Assembly (NCBI GenBank): GCA_046349515.1
Contig: JAXMCE010000001.1
Span: 372,001-436,000, forward strand
Direction of reading: 5' to 3'
Length of the DNA stretch: 64,000 nt
From: JBGPGW01 sp046349515
Lineage (GTDB): Bacteria; Pseudomonadota; Alphaproteobacteria; CADEGL01
Shown: positions 47,318-56,888 of the stretch, piece after piece
How positions within the stretch are numbered: the first letter of the stretch is position 1
Layout: each line of letters begins with the position of its first letter
Notes under the pieces: model-generated
What the model saw: the letters and a program-made list of their open reading frames with translations, nothing else
Told to the model about the DNA's origin: nothing
The model's database searches: none
Position numbers and translations under genes: made by a program

Positions 47318-48316
47318 TCAGCGCCAGTTGGCGGGAAGCCAGGTTCCGACACCCGCCTCCTTCGCGTGACGGTAGACGAGGGACGCGAGCGCCATGACCC
47401 CGATCGAATGGCCGCTGTGGCAAAGGACGACGCGTTCGCTCGCCGACCGGCGCGGCTCCGCGCGCCCCATGGCAAGGTCGCGGAGATCCGCCTCGAACGG
47501 CCCCTTGAGCTTGAATCGGCCGATGGCGATCTCGTGCTTGGCCTGGCTTTGCTCGTCCGTCAGCACCCGCTCGAAATCGTCGAGTCCCGGATGCCAGGAG
47601 CGGCCGAGGTCGACCAGGCTCACGAAGGCGCCGGGCTTGACCCAGGCCGGATCGAGGAACGGTCGCGACTCCTTCGCGGTTGGAATACTGGTCACGACCA
47701 CATCGGCCTCGGCCGCCAAGCGCGGATCTTCGCTCACCTCGACCGTCCAGCCGTCTCGCCTGGCCTCGGCCGCGAAGGCCTCGGCGCCCTTGCGGCTGCG
47801 GTTATAGGCAATGACGCGCTCGAGCCTCGGCAGGACCGCGCGGAGCGCCGGCAGATGGACGCGCGCCTGCGCACCCGTCGCGACGAGTCCGACCGTCCGG
47901 CTGTCGGGCCGCGCGAACTTGCGCGCGACCACGCCCGAGACGGCCGCGGGAATCCAGGTCGAGATCCAGAAGGTGTCGATGAAGGCCAGCGGCTTCGCCG
48001 TCTCGTAGTCGCTCACGATCTCCATGCCGTTCAGGTGATGCTCGCCGGGCGGCGCCAGCTCAGCCTGCACGCCCATCGAATTGTGCGAGAGGCTGATGCC
48101 AAGGCGCTCCGACCAGGCGTTGAGAGAGTAGAAAAAGCTTCCCGCCTTGGTGGGCGACGCCACCTTGGGGTGCCCGACCGCCCGTCCCTCGACCCAGTCG
48201 CAATAGCTCCGCTCGACCTCGTCGATCATGGCGAGGTAGGGCACGCCCGACGCGGCGACTTCGGGACGCCGGAGGTAGAGAATTCTGTCGTCGTTTGTCA
48301 TCGCGCTCATGGCCAT
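47318..48316 (-). CDS. Ornithine cyclodeaminase/mu-crystallin family protein
   Basis: 332 residues. The family's N-terminal substrate domain is followed by a Rossmann domain with VGLVATGAQARVHLPALRAV. This superfamily includes ornithine cyclodeaminase, alanine dehydrogenase and delta1-pyrroline-carboxylate or ketimine reductases; which one is not decidable by eye. It follows the GMC oxidase by 7 bases in the same operon. In-frame ATGs at 48316, 48310 and 48301 are all possible starts. Confidence 0.82.
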   Translation of the reverse strand: MAMSAMTNDDRILYLRRPEVAASGVPYLAMIDEVERSYCDWVEGRAVGHPKVASPTKAGSFFYSLNAWSERLGISLSHNSMGVQAELAPPGEHHLNGMEIVSDYETAKPLAFIDTFWISTWIPAAVSGVVARKFARPDSRTVGLVATGAQARVHLPALRAVLPRLERVIAYNRSRKGAEAFAAEARRDGWTVEVSEDPRLAAEADVVVTSIPTAKESRPFLDPAWVKPGAFVSLVDLGRSWHPGLDDFERVLTDEQSQAKHEIAIGRFKLKGPFEADLRDLAMGRAEPRRSASERVVLCHSGHSIGVMALASLVYRHAKEAGVGTWLPANWR

Positions 48317-48323
48317 CGCCTCG

Positions 48324-49988
48324 TCAGCCGATCGCGAGGCCGGGAGGCGATTCCGGCGCCAAGGCCGGACGCCCGCGGATCACGTCGGCGACCTTCTCCG
48401 CCGTCATCATGATGGATGCGTTGAGATTGCCGGTGATGACGTCTGGGTAGATCGAGGCGTCGATGACGCGCAATCCCGTCGTGCCATGGACGAGCCCGGT
48501 CCGGTCGACGACGCTCGCCGGGTCGCTCTCGGGGCCCATCCTGCAGGTGCAGGAGGCGTGGAAGTCCGTCACCGTTTCGCGCCGCGCATAGGCGTCGAGT
48601 TCGGCGTCGCTCATCTGCGTGGGGCCGGGCCGCATCTCCTCGCCGCGGAAACGGTCGAAGACTCGCTGCGCAAACACCGTGCGCAGCGCGCGGATGCCTT
48701 CGCGCATCTCACGCCGGTCGCGCTCGGTCGCGAGATAGTTGAAGACGATGCGCGGCCGTGCCCGCGGATCGGCCGAGGCGAGCGTCACGCTGCCGCGGCT
48801 TTCGGGACGCTGGACGGTGATCTTGGCTTGGAAGCCGTGGGTCCGCGTATCCGACATCGCGTGGTAGCTGCCGCCAAACGGGATGAACTGGAATTGCAGG
48901 TTGCCGTAATTCGCCGTGTCGGAGCGGATGAAGGCGCCCGTCTCGAAGTGGTTGGAGGCGCCCATCCCCGATTTCGTCAGCAACCACTGGGCGCCCACAT
49001 AGGCGCGCGCCGCGGGCGACATGTAGCGCGTCAAGGAGATCGGCTCCGTGCACATGTATTGGACATAGACGCCGCCGTGGTCCTGGAGATTGGCGCCGAC
49101 GCCGGGACGGTCGGCGACGACGGCGATGCCGTGGCGATCGAGCGCAGCGGCCGGGCCGATGCCTGAGAGCAGCAAGAGGTGCGGCGAGCCGATGGCACCG
49201 CCGCAGAGGATCACTTCGCGCGTCGCACGCACCTCCGCTTCGGCCGTCCCGTCGGCAAGACGAAGCCCCGTCGCGCGCGCGCCATCGAAATTGATCTTGA
49301 GGACGCGTGTATTCGCCCGCACCGAGAGATTCGGCCGGCCGAGCACGGGGTGGAGGTAGGCGCGGGCCGAACTCTGGCGCCGGCCAGCCGAGATCGTCCA
49401 GTCGACGCGGTAGAACCCTTCCTGCCGCGCGCCGTTGACGTCGTCGGTGACGCCGTAGCCGGCCTCGTCGCCCGCCTGGAGGAAGGTCTGATGCAGCGGA
49501 TGGTCGGCCGCGGCGGAACCGACGCGGAGCGGGCCCTGGTCGCCGCGATAGGCGTTCCCGCCTTTCTCGCGCGTCTCGCTCTTCTTGAAGTACGGGAGGC
49601 AGTGCCGGTAGGACCACTCGGCGAAGCCGGTGCTCCGCGCCCAGCCTTCGAAGTCGAGCGGATTGCCGCGGATGTAGACCATGCCGTTGATCGACGAGCT
49701 GCCGCCGATCACGTGGCCGCGGTGATAGATGTCGCGCCGCCCGTCGAGATGGGGCTCGGGCTCCGTCTCGAAACGCCAGTTGAGCCGCGGGCTGTCCTTC
49801 ACGAGCGCGACCGCCGCCGGCATCCTGATCAAGATCGAGCGGTCCCACGGCCCCGATTCGACGAGGAGAACCGAAGTGCCCGGATCCTCGCTCAACCGGT
49901 TGGCCATCACGCAGCCGGCCGAACCCGCGCCGACGATGACGTAGTCATAGGCCTGGGTCCGTCCCGCCATGGCTGTCGCCCCCCGCAT
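48324..49988 (-). CDS. GMC-family FAD oxidoreductase (choline-dehydrogenase-like)
   Basis: 554 residues. FAD motif DYVIVGAGSAGCVMANRLSE; GMC signature 1 GHVIGGSSSINGMVYIRGN; signature 2 GGAIGSPHLLLLSGIGP; active-site His in TDFHASCTCRMG and Asn in GNLNASIMMTAEK. Oxidises an alcohol to an aldehyde (choline dehydrogenase, alcohol dehydrogenase or related); no signal peptide. The nearby Rieske oxygenase of the quaternary-amine type would fit a choline/betaine theme, but this is inference. ATG at 49970 is an alternative start. Confidence 0.87.
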   Translation of the reverse strand: MRGATAMAGRTQAYDYVIVGAGSAGCVMANRLSEDPGTSVLLVESGPWDRSILIRMPAAVALVKDSPRLNWRFETEPEPHLDGRRDIYHRGHVIGGSSSINGMVYIRGNPLDFEGWARSTGFAEWSYRHCLPYFKKSETREKGGNAYRGDQGPLRVGSAAADHPLHQTFLQAGDEAGYGVTDDVNGARQEGFYRVDWTISAGRRQSSARAYLHPVLGRPNLSVRANTRVLKINFDGARATGLRLADGTAEAEVRATREVILCGGAIGSPHLLLLSGIGPAAALDRHGIAVVADRPGVGANLQDHGGVYVQYMCTEPISLTRYMSPAARAYVGAQWLLTKSGMGASNHFETGAFIRSDTANYGNLQFQFIPFGGSYHAMSDTRTHGFQAKITVQRPESRGSVTLASADPRARPRIVFNYLATERDRREMREGIRALRTVFAQRVFDRFRGEEMRPGPTQMSDAELDAYARRETVTDFHASCTCRMGPESDPASVVDRTGLVHGTTGLRVIDASIYPDVITGNLNASIMMTAEKVADVIRGRPALAPESPPGLAIG

Positions 49989-50077
49989 GCCGGAAGCGCC
50001 TCGGCGCTTCCGCGCCGATCATAGGGAAGCGCATCTCCGGCACAAGATGCGCGTCCCGGGCAGCGGGGCGCCCGCCG

Positions 50078-50482
50078 TCACGCCACCAGCGCGACCACCT
50101 CGATCTCGATGCGCGCGCTCGACGGCACGAGGCCGGTCACGACCGTCGTCGTCGCCATGGGACCGAGATACTTTTCCATGATCCGGTGCACCTCGTCGAA
50201 ATCGCCCGCATGGGTCAGGTAGACGTTGCGCTTGGCGACGTGCTTCAGGGAGCTGCCGGCATACTCCAGGATCGCCTTGATGTTCTCGAGCACCTGGGTC
50301 GTCTGCTCGGCGAGCGTGCCCATCTCCGTGATGGCCTCGCGTCTCTTGTTGCCGTCCTGGCCGGGCTTGACCGCGACCTGGCCGGTCACGAAGACGAAAC
50401 CGCCGGCCTTCGTGCCGTGCGCCGTCGTCGTCGAATAGCCCCGGCCGACGGCGGGATTGATGAGAACTTGGACCTCGCTCAT
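50078..50482 (-). CDS. RidA/YjgF-family protein
   Basis: 134 residues, the usual length. HGTKAGGFVFVTGQVAV, KAILEYAGSSLKHVAKRNVYL and the C-terminal SSARIEIEVVALVA contain the arginine and glutamate that bind the imine substrate. RidA proteins hydrolyse reactive enamine/imine intermediates released by PLP enzymes and oxidases, which suits this amine-oxidising neighbourhood. GCAGGAGAG precedes the ATG. Confidence 0.87.
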   Translation of the reverse strand: MSEVQVLINPAVGRGYSTTTAHGTKAGGFVFVTGQVAVKPGQDGNKRREAITEMGTLAEQTTQVLENIKAILEYAGSSLKHVAKRNVYLTHAGDFDEVHRIMEKYLGPMATTTVVTGLVPSSARIEIEVVALVA

Positions 50483-50624
50483 GACGCGCTCTCCTGCTTC
50501 TGCGTTGGGTGCGACACCTCTTCTTGTCGCAAGCGCAGCATGCCATGCTCCGGCCGGCCCTCGCCAGCGACGGCACCCGCCGCCGGGTGCCATCGCTGAG
50601 CCTGACGACCGGCAGGAAACGACG

Positions 50625-51299
50625 ATGATCGCGGCGCGACCGTTCGACTATCCCTATGACGGCAAGCTCGAGCCGAAAGCAACGGCGCTCCTCGTCATCG
50701 ACATGCAGGTGTTCTTCCTGTCGAGCGAAGGCTTCGCTGCCCTCCACGGCTTCGACGTCTCGCCACTTCGCGCGATCATCCCGAACGTGCGGCGCCTCGT
50801 CGACAGCGCTCGCCAGGCGGGACTTCACGTCGTCTGGACGCGCCACGGCTACCGCGCCGATCTCGCTGACCGGACTCCGTACGAAGCCTGGCGTCACGAG
50901 CGTGTCCACGGACGGGGCGCCAAGGTCCCCCTCAATCTCCGCGGCACGCCCGGCTTCGAGATCATCCCGGAACTGCCCGTGCGCGCGGGCGAGCCCGTCA
51001 TCGACAAATCGACCGCCGGCGCCTTCTGCTACACCGATCTCGATGCCATCCTGCGCGCGCGGTCGATCACGCATCTCATGGTCTGCGGCTGCACCACCGA
51101 TGTCTGCGTCCACACCACGTTGCGCGAGGCGTGCGATCGCAACTATCAATGTGCGCTCATCGAGGATGGCTGCGCGAGCGGCGACGCGCGCGCGCACGAG
51201 TCCGCGATCTACATGACGACGATCGAAGACGGCATCTGGGGTGTGGTCACGCGGACCGCCGATGTGATCGACGGCCTCGGGCGACTGAGGCAGGGATGA
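50625..51299 (+). CDS. Cysteine hydrolase (isochorismatase superfamily)
   Basis: 224 residues. The catalytic triad is visible as D26 (LLVIDMQ), K128 (PVIDKSTAGAF) and C161 (CGCTTDVCV). N-carbamoylsarcosine amidase, ureidoacrylate amidase (RutB) and nicotinamidase belong here; the HGYRADLADRTPYEAWR stretch looks most like the biuret/ureidoacrylate amidase side, without proof. It begins a plus-strand pair with the SHMT-like gene, 13 bases apart. Confidence 0.85.
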   Translation: MIAARPFDYPYDGKLEPKATALLVIDMQVFFLSSEGFAALHGFDVSPLRAIIPNVRRLVDSARQAGLHVVWTRHGYRADLADRTPYEAWRHERVHGRGAKVPLNLRGTPGFEIIPELPVRAGEPVIDKSTAGAFCYTDLDAILRARSITHLMVCGCTTDVCVHTTLREACDRNYQCALIEDGCASGDARAHESAIYMTTIEDGIWGVVTRTADVIDGLGRLRQG

Positions 51300-51312
51300 A
51301 GGGAGTGTCACC

Positions 51313-52635
51313 ATGAGCCAGCTTGCGCGCCGCGACTGGGTTCCCGCGGACTCCGAGCGTTACGTGCAGTCGCTCGCGGACGCGACCGCCGCCAAGACGG
51401 CCGACACGCTCGAGCGCGAGATCGCCGCGCTCATCCAGGAGAACCGCGCGATCCACGAGGAGCGCTGCGTCAACCTGAACCCCGGCACCAACGCGATGAA
51501 CCCGAAGGCGGAAGCGGCGCTCGCGGCCGGCCTCGGCTCGCGGCCCTCGCTCGGATATCCCGGCGACAAGTACGAGATGGGGCTCGAAGCCATCGAGCGG
51601 ATCGAGGTCATCGCGGCGGAGCTGGCCGCCGAGACCTTCGGCGCGCGCTACGCCGAGATCCGCGTGCCGTCCGGCTCGATCGCCAATCTCTACGCCTTCA
51701 TGGCCACCGCGCGGACGGGCGAGCGCATCATCGCGCCGCCCTCGACGATCGGCGGGCACGTCACGCACCACGAGCCCGGCGCCGCGGGCCTCTACGGCGT
51801 CGAGATCCACCCGTCGCCGATCGATCCCGTCAACTACACGGTCGACCTCGCACGTCTTCGGGACGAGGCGCGCCGTCTCCGACCGCGCCTCATCACGCTC
51901 GGCGGCAGCCTCAACCTGTTCCCCCATCCCATCCGCGAGGTGCGCGCGATCGCCGACGAGGTGGGGGCCTGGCTACTCTTCGATGCGGCGCACCTCTCGG
52001 GCCTCATCGCCGGACGCGCCTGGCAGCAGCCGCTCGAGGAAGGCGCCCACCTCATGACGATGAGCACATATAAGAGTCTCGGCGGCCCGGCCTCGGGCCT
52101 CATCCTCACCAACGAGGCCGAGCTCGCGAAGCGTCTCGACGCTATCGCCTATCCGGGGCTGACCGCCAATTTCGACGCGGCCAAGGCGGCCTCCCTCGCC
52201 CTGGCCCTCCTCGACTGGAAGGTCCACGGCCGCGCTTATGCCGCATCCATGGTCGCGACGGCCAAGGCGCTGGCGGAGGCGCTCGCGCGCGAAGGCGCGC
52301 CTGTCTTCGCGGCCGCCAAGGGCTTCACGCGCTCGCACCAGTTCGCCCTCGAAGCGGCGCGTTACGGCGGCGGGCAGACGGCGGCGAAGCGCCTGCGCCG
52401 AGCGAACGTCCTCACCTGCGGCATCGGCTTGCCGCTCGACGCCGTTGCGAACGACGTGAACGGCCTCCGCATCGGCACGCCCGAAATCGCGCGCTGGGGG
52501 ATGGCGCCCGAGCACATGCCGGAGCTCGCGGCACTCATCGCGCGCGTCCTCGTCAAAAGCGATGCGCCCGAGCGTGTCGCGCCCGACGTGACCGCGTTCC
52601 GCCAGCGCTTCCGGAGTCTTCACTTCGTTCGCTGA
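51313..52635 (+). CDS. Serine hydroxymethyltransferase-like PLP enzyme
   Basis: 440 residues, fold-type I. PLP contacts D224 and H227 (LLFDAAHLSGLIAG) and the probable Schiff-base lysine K254 (MSTYKSLGGPASGLIL) follow the SHMT pattern, but the canonical TTTTHKTLRGPRGG motif is changed: His before Lys is Tyr and the RGPRGG loop is GGPASG. It is therefore probably not housekeeping GlyA; alpha-substituted serine/aldolase or lyase activity is a reasonable guess. Pair with the amidase suggests release and use of an amino acid. Confidence 0.78.
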   Translation: MSQLARRDWVPADSERYVQSLADATAAKTADTLEREIAALIQENRAIHEERCVNLNPGTNAMNPKAEAALAAGLGSRPSLGYPGDKYEMGLEAIERIEVIAAELAAETFGARYAEIRVPSGSIANLYAFMATARTGERIIAPPSTIGGHVTHHEPGAAGLYGVEIHPSPIDPVNYTVDLARLRDEARRLRPRLITLGGSLNLFPHPIREVRAIADEVGAWLLFDAAHLSGLIAGRAWQQPLEEGAHLMTMSTYKSLGGPASGLILTNEAELAKRLDAIAYPGLTANFDAAKAASLALALLDWKVHGRAYAASMVATAKALAEALAREGAPVFAAAKGFTRSHQFALEAARYGGGQTAAKRLRRANVLTCGIGLPLDAVANDVNGLRIGTPEIARWGMAPEHMPELAALIARVLVKSDAPERVAPDVTAFRQRFRSLHFVR

Positions 52636-52647
52636 GGCGCGCCGGCG

Positions 52648-53385
52648 CTATTCGTCGAGCGCCGCCTGGTACTGGCGGACGAGATCGGCGAGGCTGAGCG
52701 CGATCCAGTCTGGCCTGGTGAAGGCCGGCGGGACTTGCGTGCCGCCATAGCCGGTCTTGCCGTGTCGGCGGTAGATCCACGCGCATTTGAGCCCGATCGC
52801 GCGCGCGGCGCCGATGTCGTGGTACTGGCTCTGCGCCACGTGGAGGATGCGCGGCTTCGCGACACCGAGCTTCGCCAAGTAGTCGATGAAGTACTCGAAG
52901 GCCTTGGGGTTGGGTTTGCTCACGCCCATGTCCTCCTCGGTGATGATGGCCGAGAAGGGCGAGCCCAAGGTCGTGGCCATGCGCCGCGCGCCCACCCGGT
53001 CGCCGTTCGTCACCACGACGAGATAGCGGAACTGCGTCTTCAAGTAAGCAAGCGCGTCCGCCGAATCGGGGTAGGCCGGCCAGTCGCGCGCCGAGGCCGC
53101 GAAGCTTGCCCCGTCGCCCGGCTCGACCGCGACGCCGTACTCTTTCGCGATTCCCGCCCAGATCTTGGGGAAGCGCTGGGTGAAGAGGAGCGTGGGCTCG
53201 GCCGCGCGCACGGCACTCTGCGCCCGCGCGTAAGCTTCGAGGATCGCCGTGTCGTCGAGGTTCGGATGATCCTTGAGGAGGCGCGGCCGCACCCAGTCGA
53301 GCACGCCCGTCTCGAAATCGATCAGGGTGCCGATCATGTCGAAGGTGAGGACGTCGAAATCGGTGAGGCGCATGGGACCCTTCAT
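52648..53385 (-). CDS. HAD-superfamily hydrolase, haloacid dehalogenase type II-like
   Basis: 245 residues. Motif I is FDMIGTLIDFETGV (nucleophile Asp), motif II VVVTNGDR, motif III lysine in GVSKPNPKAFEYF, and HVAQSQYHDIGAARAIGLKCAWIYR resembles L-2-haloacid dehalogenases. The family is promiscuous, so dehalogenation is only one possibility. It converges on the SHMT-like gene, ending 12 bases from it. Confidence 0.82.
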   Translation of the reverse strand: MKGPMRLTDFDVLTFDMIGTLIDFETGVLDWVRPRLLKDHPNLDDTAILEAYARAQSAVRAAEPTLLFTQRFPKIWAGIAKEYGVAVEPGDGASFAASARDWPAYPDSADALAYLKTQFRYLVVVTNGDRVGARRMATTLGSPFSAIITEEDMGVSKPNPKAFEYFIDYLAKLGVAKPRILHVAQSQYHDIGAARAIGLKCAWIYRRHGKTGYGGTQVPPAFTRPDWIALSLADLVRQYQAALDE

Positions 53386-53541
53386 CGTGTTCGCGGATCG
53401 AGGCGGAAACGGTGGGCGCGGACGCGGGAGTCGCGCGCAAGCCCTCCGGTGGGACGCGGCGGATGAGACCACGGCCGCCGCGGACGCGCAACGCCCGACC
53501 CCATGCTTGCGGAGCACCGTGCCAAGGGACAGGATCAAGCG

Positions 53542-54555
53542 ATGACCACGCCGGACTTTCTTCGCGCGCTGCCCAAGGCGGAGTTGCACGTCCATATCGA
53601 AGGCACGCTCGAGCCCGAACTCATCTTCGCGCTCGCCCGGCGCAACGGCGTCGCCCTCCCCTATCCGAGCGTCGACGCCTTGCGCGCGGCCTATCGCTTC
53701 ACCGATCTCCAGTCATTCCTCGACATTTATTATGCCGGAGCCAGCGTCCTCTTGAGGGAAGAGGATTTCCGCGACATGGCCTTGGCCTATCTCCGCCGCG
53801 CGCAGGCTGACGGCGTCCTCCGCGCGGAGATCTTCTTCGACCCCCAGACCCATACCGCGCGCGGCGTGCCACTAGCGACCGTCTTCGGCGGGCTCACGCG
53901 CGGTCTTGCCGAAGCCGAGGAGACTCTCGGCATCGAAGCCGACCTCATCCTTTGCTTTCTCCGGCATCTCTCCGAAGACGCAGCGTTCGAGGTGCTCGAT
54001 GAGGCCGAGCCGTTCCGCCGACACGTCATCGGCGTCGGTCTCGATTCGAGCGAGCGCGGCCACCCGCCGTCGAAATTCGCGCGTGTCTTCCGCCGCTGCC
54101 GCGACATGGGGCTCCGCGTCGTCGCCCATGCCGGCGAGGAAGGGCCGCCAGACTACATTCGCCAAGCGCTCGACCTCCTCGGCGCCGAGCGCATCGACCA
54201 TGGCGTCCGCTGTCTCGAGGATCCGTCGCTCGTCGAGCGTCTCGTGCGGGAGCGCGTGCCGCTCACCGTCTGCCCGCTCTCGAACGTCAAGCTCCGCGTG
54301 TTCGACCGCCTCGAAGCCCATCCCTTGCGACGCATGCTCGACGCGGGCCTTGTCGCCACGATCAACTCGGACGATCCCGCCTATTTCGGCGGCACGATCG
54401 CCGAGAATTTCCGCGCCGCCTTCGAGGCGCTCAGCCTCACACGCGACCATGCCGTGAGGCTCGCGCGGAACAGCATCGATGCCTGCTTCATCGACGGCGC
54501 AAGGAAGACAGAATTCCACCGGCGCCTCGACCGGTTTCTCGACGCCAACCCCTAG
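53542..54555 (+). CDS. Adenosine/adenine deaminase
   Basis: 337 residues. Metal-binding H16 and H18 (AELHVHIEGTLEPEL), the VVAHAGEEGPPDYI glutamate loop, ERIDHGVRCLED His, and TINSDDPAYFGG Asp pair are intact. The HIEGTLEP and GPPDYI variants point to the adenine-deaminase branch rather than adenosine deaminase. It releases ammonia and hypoxanthine or inosine. AGGAT precedes the ATG. No purine genes adjoin it. Confidence 0.87.
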   Translation: MTTPDFLRALPKAELHVHIEGTLEPELIFALARRNGVALPYPSVDALRAAYRFTDLQSFLDIYYAGASVLLREEDFRDMALAYLRRAQADGVLRAEIFFDPQTHTARGVPLATVFGGLTRGLAEAEETLGIEADLILCFLRHLSEDAAFEVLDEAEPFRRHVIGVGLDSSERGHPPSKFARVFRRCRDMGLRVVAHAGEEGPPDYIRQALDLLGAERIDHGVRCLEDPSLVERLVRERVPLTVCPLSNVKLRVFDRLEAHPLRRMLDAGLVATINSDDPAYFGGTIAENFRAAFEALSLTRDHAVRLARNSIDACFIDGARKTEFHRRLDRFLDANP

Positions 54556-54678
54556 CCGACCATCCGCTGCCGCACCCTCTCGAGTGACCAGCCTCGCGCC
54601 CTTCCGCCGAGGAACAACAGCCGTTGATTCCCTGAAACGCCCCGTTGCATAACGGCCCGAGCAATCGGGGAGGGCGGC

Positions 54679-55584
54679 ATGCGGTACGGCTATATCGGCC
54701 TCGGGCATCTCGGCGGCCATCTCGCGGCGAGCCTCATCAGGGGCGGCTTCGACGTCACGGTCCACGACCTCGATCGGCGCCTGGCGGAGCGCCACCTGGC
54801 GCTGGGTGGACAGTGGGCCGAAAGCCCTCGAGCGCTCGCAAGCGAGTGCGATGCGGTCATCACCTGCCTTCCCTCTCCCGCGGTCACCTCGACGGTGCTC
54901 GACGGGATTCTCGAGGGGCTCGCGAAGGGCGGAACCTGGATCGAGATGAGCACGCTCGGCCGCGAAGACATCCTGGCCCTCGCCGCGCGCGCGACGGCGC
55001 GCGGCGTCCGCACCCTCGAATGTCCGGTGACAGGCGGCGTCCACCGCGCGGCCGCGGGCGAGATCACCGTGCTCGCGGGCGGTGATGCCGACCTCTTCGA
55101 GCGCCACCGCCCTGCCCTCGAAGCCATGGGCGGGCACATCTTCCACATGGGCGCCCTCGGCTCCGCCTCGATCATCAAGGTCATCACCAACATGCTGGCC
55201 TTCATCCACCTCCTCTCGGCGGGCGAAGCGCTCATGCTGGCCAGGCGCGGCGGGCTCGATCTCGCCCAGGCGTTCCACGCGATCCGCGCGAGTTCGGGCA
55301 ACAGCTTCGTCTTCGAGACGGAGGGCCAGCTCGTGCTCAACGGCAGTTACGACATCGGCTTCACCATGGACCTCGCGGTGAAAGACCTGGGCTTCGCCAT
55401 GGATTTCGGGCGGGAATTCGGAGTGCCCCTCGACCTCGCGGGCCAGACCTACCAGACGTTCCTCAAAGGTCGCGCGCAATACGGCGGCGGCGCCTGGTCG
55501 ACCGAAATCGTCAAGCTGCTCGAGGACGCGCTCAAGACCGACTTGCGCGCACCCGGATTCCCCGCGACGCTCGAAGCCGGGTAG
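54679..55584 (+). CDS. NAD(P)-dependent 3-hydroxyisobutyrate-dehydrogenase-family protein
   Basis: 301 residues. N-terminal GYIGLGHLGGHLAASLIRGG nucleotide-binding motif, ECPVTGGVHRAAAGEITVLAGG substrate loop, and catalytic lysine in SIIKVITNMLAFIHLL. The family oxidises beta-hydroxyacids (3-hydroxyisobutyrate, tartronate semialdehyde, 6-phosphogluconate). Directly upstream of the Rieske oxygenase (about 90 bases), so it might act on a product of that enzyme. Confidence 0.84.
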   Translation: MRYGYIGLGHLGGHLAASLIRGGFDVTVHDLDRRLAERHLALGGQWAESPRALASECDAVITCLPSPAVTSTVLDGILEGLAKGGTWIEMSTLGREDILALAARATARGVRTLECPVTGGVHRAAAGEITVLAGGDADLFERHRPALEAMGGHIFHMGALGSASIIKVITNMLAFIHLLSAGEALMLARRGGLDLAQAFHAIRASSGNSFVFETEGQLVLNGSYDIGFTMDLAVKDLGFAMDFGREFGVPLDLAGQTYQTFLKGRAQYGGGAWSTEIVKLLEDALKTDLRAPGFPATLEAG

Positions 55585-55676
55585 GTCCTCGCCCGCAGCA
55601 CCAGGGGGCAGCTACTTTGCGGGCCACGGTTGCGGTATCATTGCGCCCGCCCCGTGGACGTCCTGGGAGGCGAAAC

Positions 55677-56888
55677 ATGGCGACGATCGCGAACGGCAGC
55701 GAGGAGAAACTTCGCACCCTCATCGCCCGCCAGAAGCCCGGCTTCTCCTTGGCCGAGACCTTCTATTCCGATCCCGACATCTACGCGCGCGACCTGGAGC
55801 GCCTCCTCATGCGCCACTGGCTCGTCGCGGGCCATGAGAGCAGCGTCGAGAAGCCGGGTGATTATGTCCTCGTCGAGATCGCGGGCGAGTCCGTCATCAT
55901 CGTCCGCGGCCAGGACAGCGTGGTGCGCGCCCACGCCAATGTCTGCCGCCACCGCGGCTCGCGCGTGTGCCGCGAGGCCAAGGGCAACGCCAAGGTCTTC
56001 GTCTGCCCCTACCATGCCTGGGCCTACAACCTCGACGGAACGCTCCGCTCGGCACGCCACATGCCGGAGGATTTCGACGCGACGGCGCATGGCTTGAAGC
56101 CCGTGCATCTCCGCGTGATCGAGGGGCTCATCCTCATTTCATTCGCCCAGCATCCGCTCGGCCTCGGCACCATCGAGGCGACGATGCGGGACTGCATCCG
56201 CCCCTACGGCTGGACCAAGGCGCGCGTCGCGCACCGGGAGATCTACCCGATCGAGGCCAATTGGAAGCTCTCGGTCGAGAACTATCTCGAATGCTATCAC
56301 TGCGCGCCGGCCCATCCCGAATACTCGAAACTCCACGCCCTCGAGCAGCCCTGGCCGAAGATCCAGGCGCTCAAGGTTGCGATGGACGCGCGCGGGACGG
56401 CGCTCGGCTTCCGCGCCGACGAGCACAGCCATTGGCAGCAATCCTCGACCGGCGAGGAGGCGGTCCACGGTTTCCGCTATCCGCTCCATGACGGCATGGT
56501 CACGGGAAGCGCCGACGGCAAGCCCGTGGCGCCCCTCATGGGCGGCCTGAACGGCTATGACGGCGGCGTCACCTCGGTGCATCTCGGGCCTGCGAGCTTC
56601 TTCATCGCCTATCCCGACCACGGCGTGATCTACCGCTTCTTCCCGGTGACGATCGGGACGAGCGCGCTCGAAGTCATCTGGATCGTCGACCGAGACGCGA
56701 AAGAAGGCGTCGACTACGACCGCGACGCGCTCACCTGGCTGTGGCACGTCACCTCGGGCGCCGACAAGCGCATCATCGAGGACAACCAGAAGGGCGTCGC
56801 CTCGCGCTACTACGAGCCCGGCCCCTTCGCGCCCATGGAGTACAACGAGCGGCGGTGGGTCGAGTGGTATTTAGCGGAGATGGCGTAG
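55677..56888 (+). CDS. Rieske non-heme iron oxygenase, quaternary-amine type alpha subunit
   Basis: 403 residues. The Rieske [2Fe-2S] ligands are C90, H92, C110 and H113 (CRHRGSRVC...CPYHAW). The mononuclear iron is held by H208 and H213 in ENYLECYHCAPAHPEYSK; the residue bridging the two centres is Glu205 rather than the usual Asp, a trait of carnitine/glycine-betaine (CntA/GbcA) oxygenases. That supports N-demethylation or C-N cleavage of a trimethylammonium compound. The required flavin/ferredoxin reductase subunit (CntB/GbcB type) is not adjacent. GGGAGG precedes the ATG. Confidence 0.85.
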   Translation: MATIANGSEEKLRTLIARQKPGFSLAETFYSDPDIYARDLERLLMRHWLVAGHESSVEKPGDYVLVEIAGESVIIVRGQDSVVRAHANVCRHRGSRVCREAKGNAKVFVCPYHAWAYNLDGTLRSARHMPEDFDATAHGLKPVHLRVIEGLILISFAQHPLGLGTIEATMRDCIRPYGWTKARVAHREIYPIEANWKLSVENYLECYHCAPAHPEYSKLHALEQPWPKIQALKVAMDARGTALGFRADEHSHWQQSSTGEEAVHGFRYPLHDGMVTGSADGKPVAPLMGGLNGYDGGVTSVHLGPASFFIAYPDHGVIYRFFPVTIGTSALEVIWIVDRDAKEGVDYDRDALTWLWHVTSGADKRIIEDNQKGVASRYYEPGPFAPMEYNERRWVEWYLAEMA

